A stretch of DNA of 38,739 bases, taken from Coemansia sp. RSA 922 (lineage: Eukaryota; Kickxellomycota; Kickxellomycetes; Kickxellales; Kickxellaceae). Made by a program: the position numbers and the translations under genes. Below, in pieces: positions 36,053 through 38,739 of the stretch. Position 1 is the stretch's first letter. Every line of letters begins with the position of its first letter. Location: assembly GCA_027577415.1 (NCBI GenBank), contig JANBQS010000085.1, positions 1 through 38,739 of the forward strand. The letters run 5' to 3'. Under the pieces are notes generated by a model that did no database searches, was not told where the DNA came from, and worked only from the letters and a program-made list of their open reading frames with translations.

Positions 36053-36406
36053 ATGTCAGCTGAGACGTCAGTTGTATTTGTTCTAATGAGTAATGGAGTG
36101 CCGACACAACATAAGCGCACCCTCCTATTTGATACAACCAAAACCGATTTGCAAATTTGCAACAGAGTCAGGATGATCTTCAAATCATCTAAATGTGTCT
36201 GTACAGTTAAACTAGTCAGGCTGGATGGCATGGAGGTGACGCCCGAATCGCCACTTAGTGCCTGGCTGAATGATAAGTTTGAAGTTGGAGTCATTGTGAC
36301 TTCCGATTGGGACACATTCAATTTGATAAGCCTGTTTCCTGGATTGACCGAGAAAGGAGAGGAAAACCATTATTTGAACAGCCGGAAAGGAGGGCCTGCA
36401 ATGTAA
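36053..36406 (+). CDS. Array unit 1: orphan 117-aa protein
   Basis: Begins MSAETSVVFVLMSNGVPTQH and ends GGPAM. The order of segments, strand (VVFVLMS), strand (KRTLLFD), helix (ICNRVRMIF), strand (CTVKLVRLDG), SPLSAWLNDKFEVGVIV, suggests a small ubiquitin-like/beta-grasp type fold, which is inference. No signal peptide. The paralog at 37335-37691 shares its promoter, TATA spacing, RLDG...L.D.L..K.EVGVI core and GGPAM end, and another relative is at 37900-38235. This is the only unit in the window with an unbroken standard reading frame. Family unknown. Confidence 0.68.
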   Translation: MSAETSVVFVLMSNGVPTQHKRTLLFDTTKTDLQICNRVRMIFKSSKCVCTVKLVRLDGMEVTPESPLSAWLNDKFEVGVIVTSDWDTFNLISLFPGLTEKGEENHYLNSRKGGPAM

Positions 36407-37030
36407 GGTTTATACTGGGTCATTCAACGTAGTATATATTAGTCTTTCACCCTATTATTCGTACACGTGGTTACGTTAACTGTGTTAGTCAAGCACTCCA
36501 TCTTCACAAGACCGGTTTTTAGTAATGCTGCAAGGGAGTGACAAGAATACATCCATTATTTGCTTTTTATTTCCTATGTCGTTGTCTTTGAGTACTAAAA
36601 AGAATAATAAAGGTGAATAGGTCTATAGTGAGTATAGTGTAGAAAGTGGAGGCAAAAAACTTACTCTTTCTTGCCACATAACTGCAAGTATGTGGTACCC
36701 AAGAGGCCAGGAGATACTGGCCCAGCCTCTATATCGTGTGTGGTCTTGGCATGGGCAATGCTTGGAGATGGTTGTATCATGTTAGGGGAAGCTGACAAAC
36801 GCATGGAGTGGCTTCTGCAGTTATAAGCTGCTCACCAGGGTTTGGTATACAGACAGCAGTTTCACTAAGCATTTTTTATTTTCGGGAATAACACAAAATT
36901 TTGAACCCTTCAGCATGCCTCATCTCCCTTATTGCAGCAACAAATAAAACCTCCGCCCAAAAAGAAGGAAACAAAAGAAGCTTCTGGCAGCACTAGCAGC
37001 TCTGGAAATCGTCATTATTCAAAAATGACG
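36407..37030. other. Spacer between array units 1 and 2
   Basis: The 3' flank (GTACACGTGGTTAC... and CTTCACAAGACC, about 36465-36515) is also found after unit 2 (about 37725-37795). No other gene seen. Confidence 0.5.
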
Positions 37031-37039
37031 TAGCATTCT

Positions 37040-37240
37040 TTTAAGCCTTTCAGCCCTATTTGCTGCGATGGACAAAGTCTCCTCTAGATTGCAATAGTTG
37101 TTTGACGCTTAATACAAAGAAGTGGATGCCCCAAAAAATGACGTACAATTCAACTCATCAGTTGTTAGTCGTTGGAATTGTCAGTTTGCGGGGGAGGAAA
37201 GAGTTGCCTGACTTGGCTGCAAGTGCCTATAAATTGCGAA
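37040..37240 (+). repeat. Array promoter repeat, unit 2
   Basis: Aligns with 35770-35960, including AAAGAAGTGGATGCCCC, AATGACGTACAA, GTCAGTTTGCGGG and the AAGTGCCTATAAATT core. The distal part of the promoter found in units 1 and 4 is missing or unrecognisable here. Confidence 0.75.
37228..37234 (+). promoter_or_regulatory. TATA box of array unit 2
   Basis: TATAAAT, exactly 107 bp before the ATG at 37335, as in unit 1. Confidence 0.65.
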
Positions 37241-37334
37241 GAATCTGGCATGCAAAAACTATCCTTCCTTCTTCTCCACCAAGCAATTTACTCTCGCATC
37301 TCTACAATATTCAATATTATTTTTTGACTAAACA

Positions 37335-37691
37335 ATGGCTAGTATGCAAGATGTTGGATTCGTTCTTTTGGACAAGTTCGGACATACTGGAAGGATGATT
37401 ACCCTCAGCACTGCTACGGATATCAGTCCAGAGTTAGCCTATGGTACCCTCTTTACAAACTTTTAACAACTATCACAATCCTCGTGTCAATTTCAACTTG
37501 TGAGATTGGATGGCAGATCAGTGACAGGGAGTGAGCCTAAACTGAGTGATTTTTTGAGCAACAAGTTAGAAGTAGGAGTTATTGAAACTTTAGGTGTGGA
37601 AATGTTCCATTTGAAACTGTTATTTAATGAACTGACTGATGAGGCCAAAAATAGAGGCATGTCTGCTTATGGAGGTGGCCCTGCAATGTGA
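37335..37691 (+). pseudogene. Array unit 2: paralog with one in-frame TAA
   Basis: Begins MASMQDVGFVLLDKFGHTG. The frame is open for 43 codons, hits TAA at 37464-37466, and continues in the same frame with LSQSSCQFQLVRLDGRSV to the end, GGPAM, at 37691. Without the TAA it would be 118 residues, aligning end to end with unit 1. The promoter and 3' flank are also conserved. No splice donor/acceptor pair is obvious around the stop. Probably a recent nonsense pseudogene; sequence error is possible. Confidence 0.68.
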
Positions 37692-37806
37692 AGCCTAGAT
37701 GGGTTACACAACTGAGTGCCTATTGGTGCCGTACACCTCTAAGCCTTTACATATCTGCATTAACTGTCAGTCAAGAACTCCAGCTTCACAAGACTATTCT
37801 AGGGAA

Positions 37807-37814
37807 TATATAGA
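37807..37814 (+). promoter_or_regulatory. TATA-like element of array unit 3
   Basis: TATATAGA, 93 bp before the GTG at 37900. The flanking promoter blocks of units 1 and 2 are not found here. Confidence 0.4.
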
Positions 37815-37899
37815 GGCAAGAGTTATCTTTCTTTTTTCTCCTTCTTTGTTATTCAGTTTAGAGTCCATTTTTCTATTCATTTATTTGCCAATAACATTA

Positions 37900-38235
37900 G
37901 TGAATATTATATATACTAAATTAGTACTCTTTCGGGACAATCAATCAGCGGGCTTGGCGTTTTCTTTTCCAGTGGATCCCAACTCAACACTAGGAGCTAC
38001 AGCTAGATACTTTCAAACCAATTTGGTTGGCTTTGCTAAAAGTGGATGCACTATAGAACTATGTAATACAGATGGTAGTGACGCAAAACCAACGTCAGCT
38101 ATCAAAGAAGCTATGAACCCTGACCATGAAGTGGGAATCCGAGTAATAGGAGGAAAGCTATGCTGGATGATGGTTTTTAAGGGAGAACCAGCTTTGTCGC
38201 AACAGGTCAGCGATAGACCTATGCCAACTATATAA
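37900..38235 (+). pseudogene. Array unit 3: related frame lacking an ATG
   Basis: The coding-like part starts near VNIIYTKLVLFRDNQSAG and contains ATARYFQTNLVGFAKSGC, IELCNTDGSDA and NPDHEVGIRVI, ending MPTI. The strand-helix-strand-LDG/TDG-EVGI pattern matches units 1 and 2. Where units 1 and 2 have ATG this one has GTG (37900), so the start may have been lost by an A-to-G change; translation from an upstream in-frame ATG at 37699 would pass through the TATA region and is unlikely. A missing first exon is the alternative. Confidence 0.5.
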
Positions 38236-38390
38236 AACGACTAAATACTGCGAGTGCTAGCTAAAGTGCAACATAGTAGCAGGCGTAGCCCTTTTTAGGC
38301 CCTAAACGATGTGCTCTATATTAATGTTTAGTATTGCATCATTGGTTGGCTTAGTGAGCGAGGAAAGTAGTTAAAAACAAAAAACCAAGA

Positions 38391-38739
38391 GACAGGACAT
38401 GAGATGGCATTCTCCCATTTTCCAGCCAAAAAATATCCAGTGCCTCTTGGCCTCTCTTCTTTTCCTTTTACTTTAAGACAGCCGTGCAGTCAAGCACACA
38501 AAGAAATCCTTGCTTTTCTTGTCAAAAAATAAATACAATAACAGTGCACCCACAACATGATGCTATAGCCATAGTATGTTGTTGCTCAATTGAATGGCTG
38601 TGAACATAATAGGCGAAAATAAATTTTTCTGTCTTTTACCATCGTTTCCACCAAGCACTTGTTTTTTTTATTCAAAGGCGATGTGTGGGCTTCTTTTCGG
38701 CCTTTCAGCATGTTCCAGCCTTCATTGTCACTATGTAAA
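38391..38739 (+). repeat. Array promoter repeat, unit 4 (cut by window end)
   Basis: Aligns with 35487-35800, for example GACAGGACA, CTTTAAGACAGCCGTGCAG, TCTGTCTTTTACCAT and GGCCTTTCAGCATGTT. By the unit 1 layout the TATA box would come about 150 bp, and the start codon about 250 bp, beyond the window. A fourth array gene is therefore expected just outside. Confidence 0.7.

Noticed and set aside
1..38739. CRISPR array, insertion sequence or prokaryotic operon
   Set aside because: No regularly spaced repeats, transposase or ribosome-binding-site pattern; introns and TATA boxes show a eukaryotic genome.

Overview
The window reads as nuclear DNA of a filamentous fungus. It has AT-rich intergenic DNA, mostly single-exon genes, and a few short introns (56-143 nt) with GTAAGT or GTGAGT donors. 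The protein set includes a PhoA-type alkaline phosphatase, an AA9-like LPMO, a BAHD-type acyltransferase, a ChaC enzyme, an ATX1-like copper chaperone and an expanded F-box/LRR-like family. An early-diverging lineage such as Kickxellales (Coemansia-like) is my best guess from the family mix, but the sequence does not prove it.

Layout. 0-2.3 kb: a tRNA-Thr, a 47-aa zinc-finger-like microprotein and a repeat with a conserved hairpin. 2.3-5.7 kb: secreted alkaline phosphatase (+) facing a secreted AA9-like protein (-). 6-7.2 kb: a possible second microprotein, then an 80-aa secreted precursor made of four 13-residue peptides separated by Arg-Arg. 7.7-9.9 kb: a ChaC-type gamma-glutamylcyclotransferase and a BAHD acyltransferase on the minus strand. 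10.5-15.4 kb: small orphan genes, a frameshifted ATX1 chaperone and a duplicated 3' fragment. 15.9-18.6 kb: a GC-rich gene for a long low-complexity protein whose reading frame switches near its 3' end. 18.6-25.4 kb: mostly non-coding DNA with relics, two small TATA-driven orphan genes (one with a hidden intron) and a decayed gene of unknown family. 25.5-35.2 kb: a cluster of six members of one F-box/LRR-like family: two open, two full-length pseudogenes and two C-terminal scraps. 35.5-38.7 kb: a tandem array of short orphan genes with duplicated promoters, continuing past the window end.

Two gene styles are visible. Several larger genes have A/G-rich DNA just upstream on the plus strand (C/T-rich in the sense direction) and no clear TATA. 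The short lineage-specific genes (peptide precursor, microproteins, array members and others) nearly all have a clear TATA element about 75-140 bp before the start codon and no such tract. In the array the TATA-to-ATG distance is exactly 107 bp in two paralogs.

The most promising undescribed material is the repeat-peptide precursor, the tandem TATA-driven orphan family, the CxxC...H...C microproteins and the hairpin repeat that shows a compensatory base change. No genes here form an obvious single pathway. All family names rest on motif recognition by eye, with no database search.
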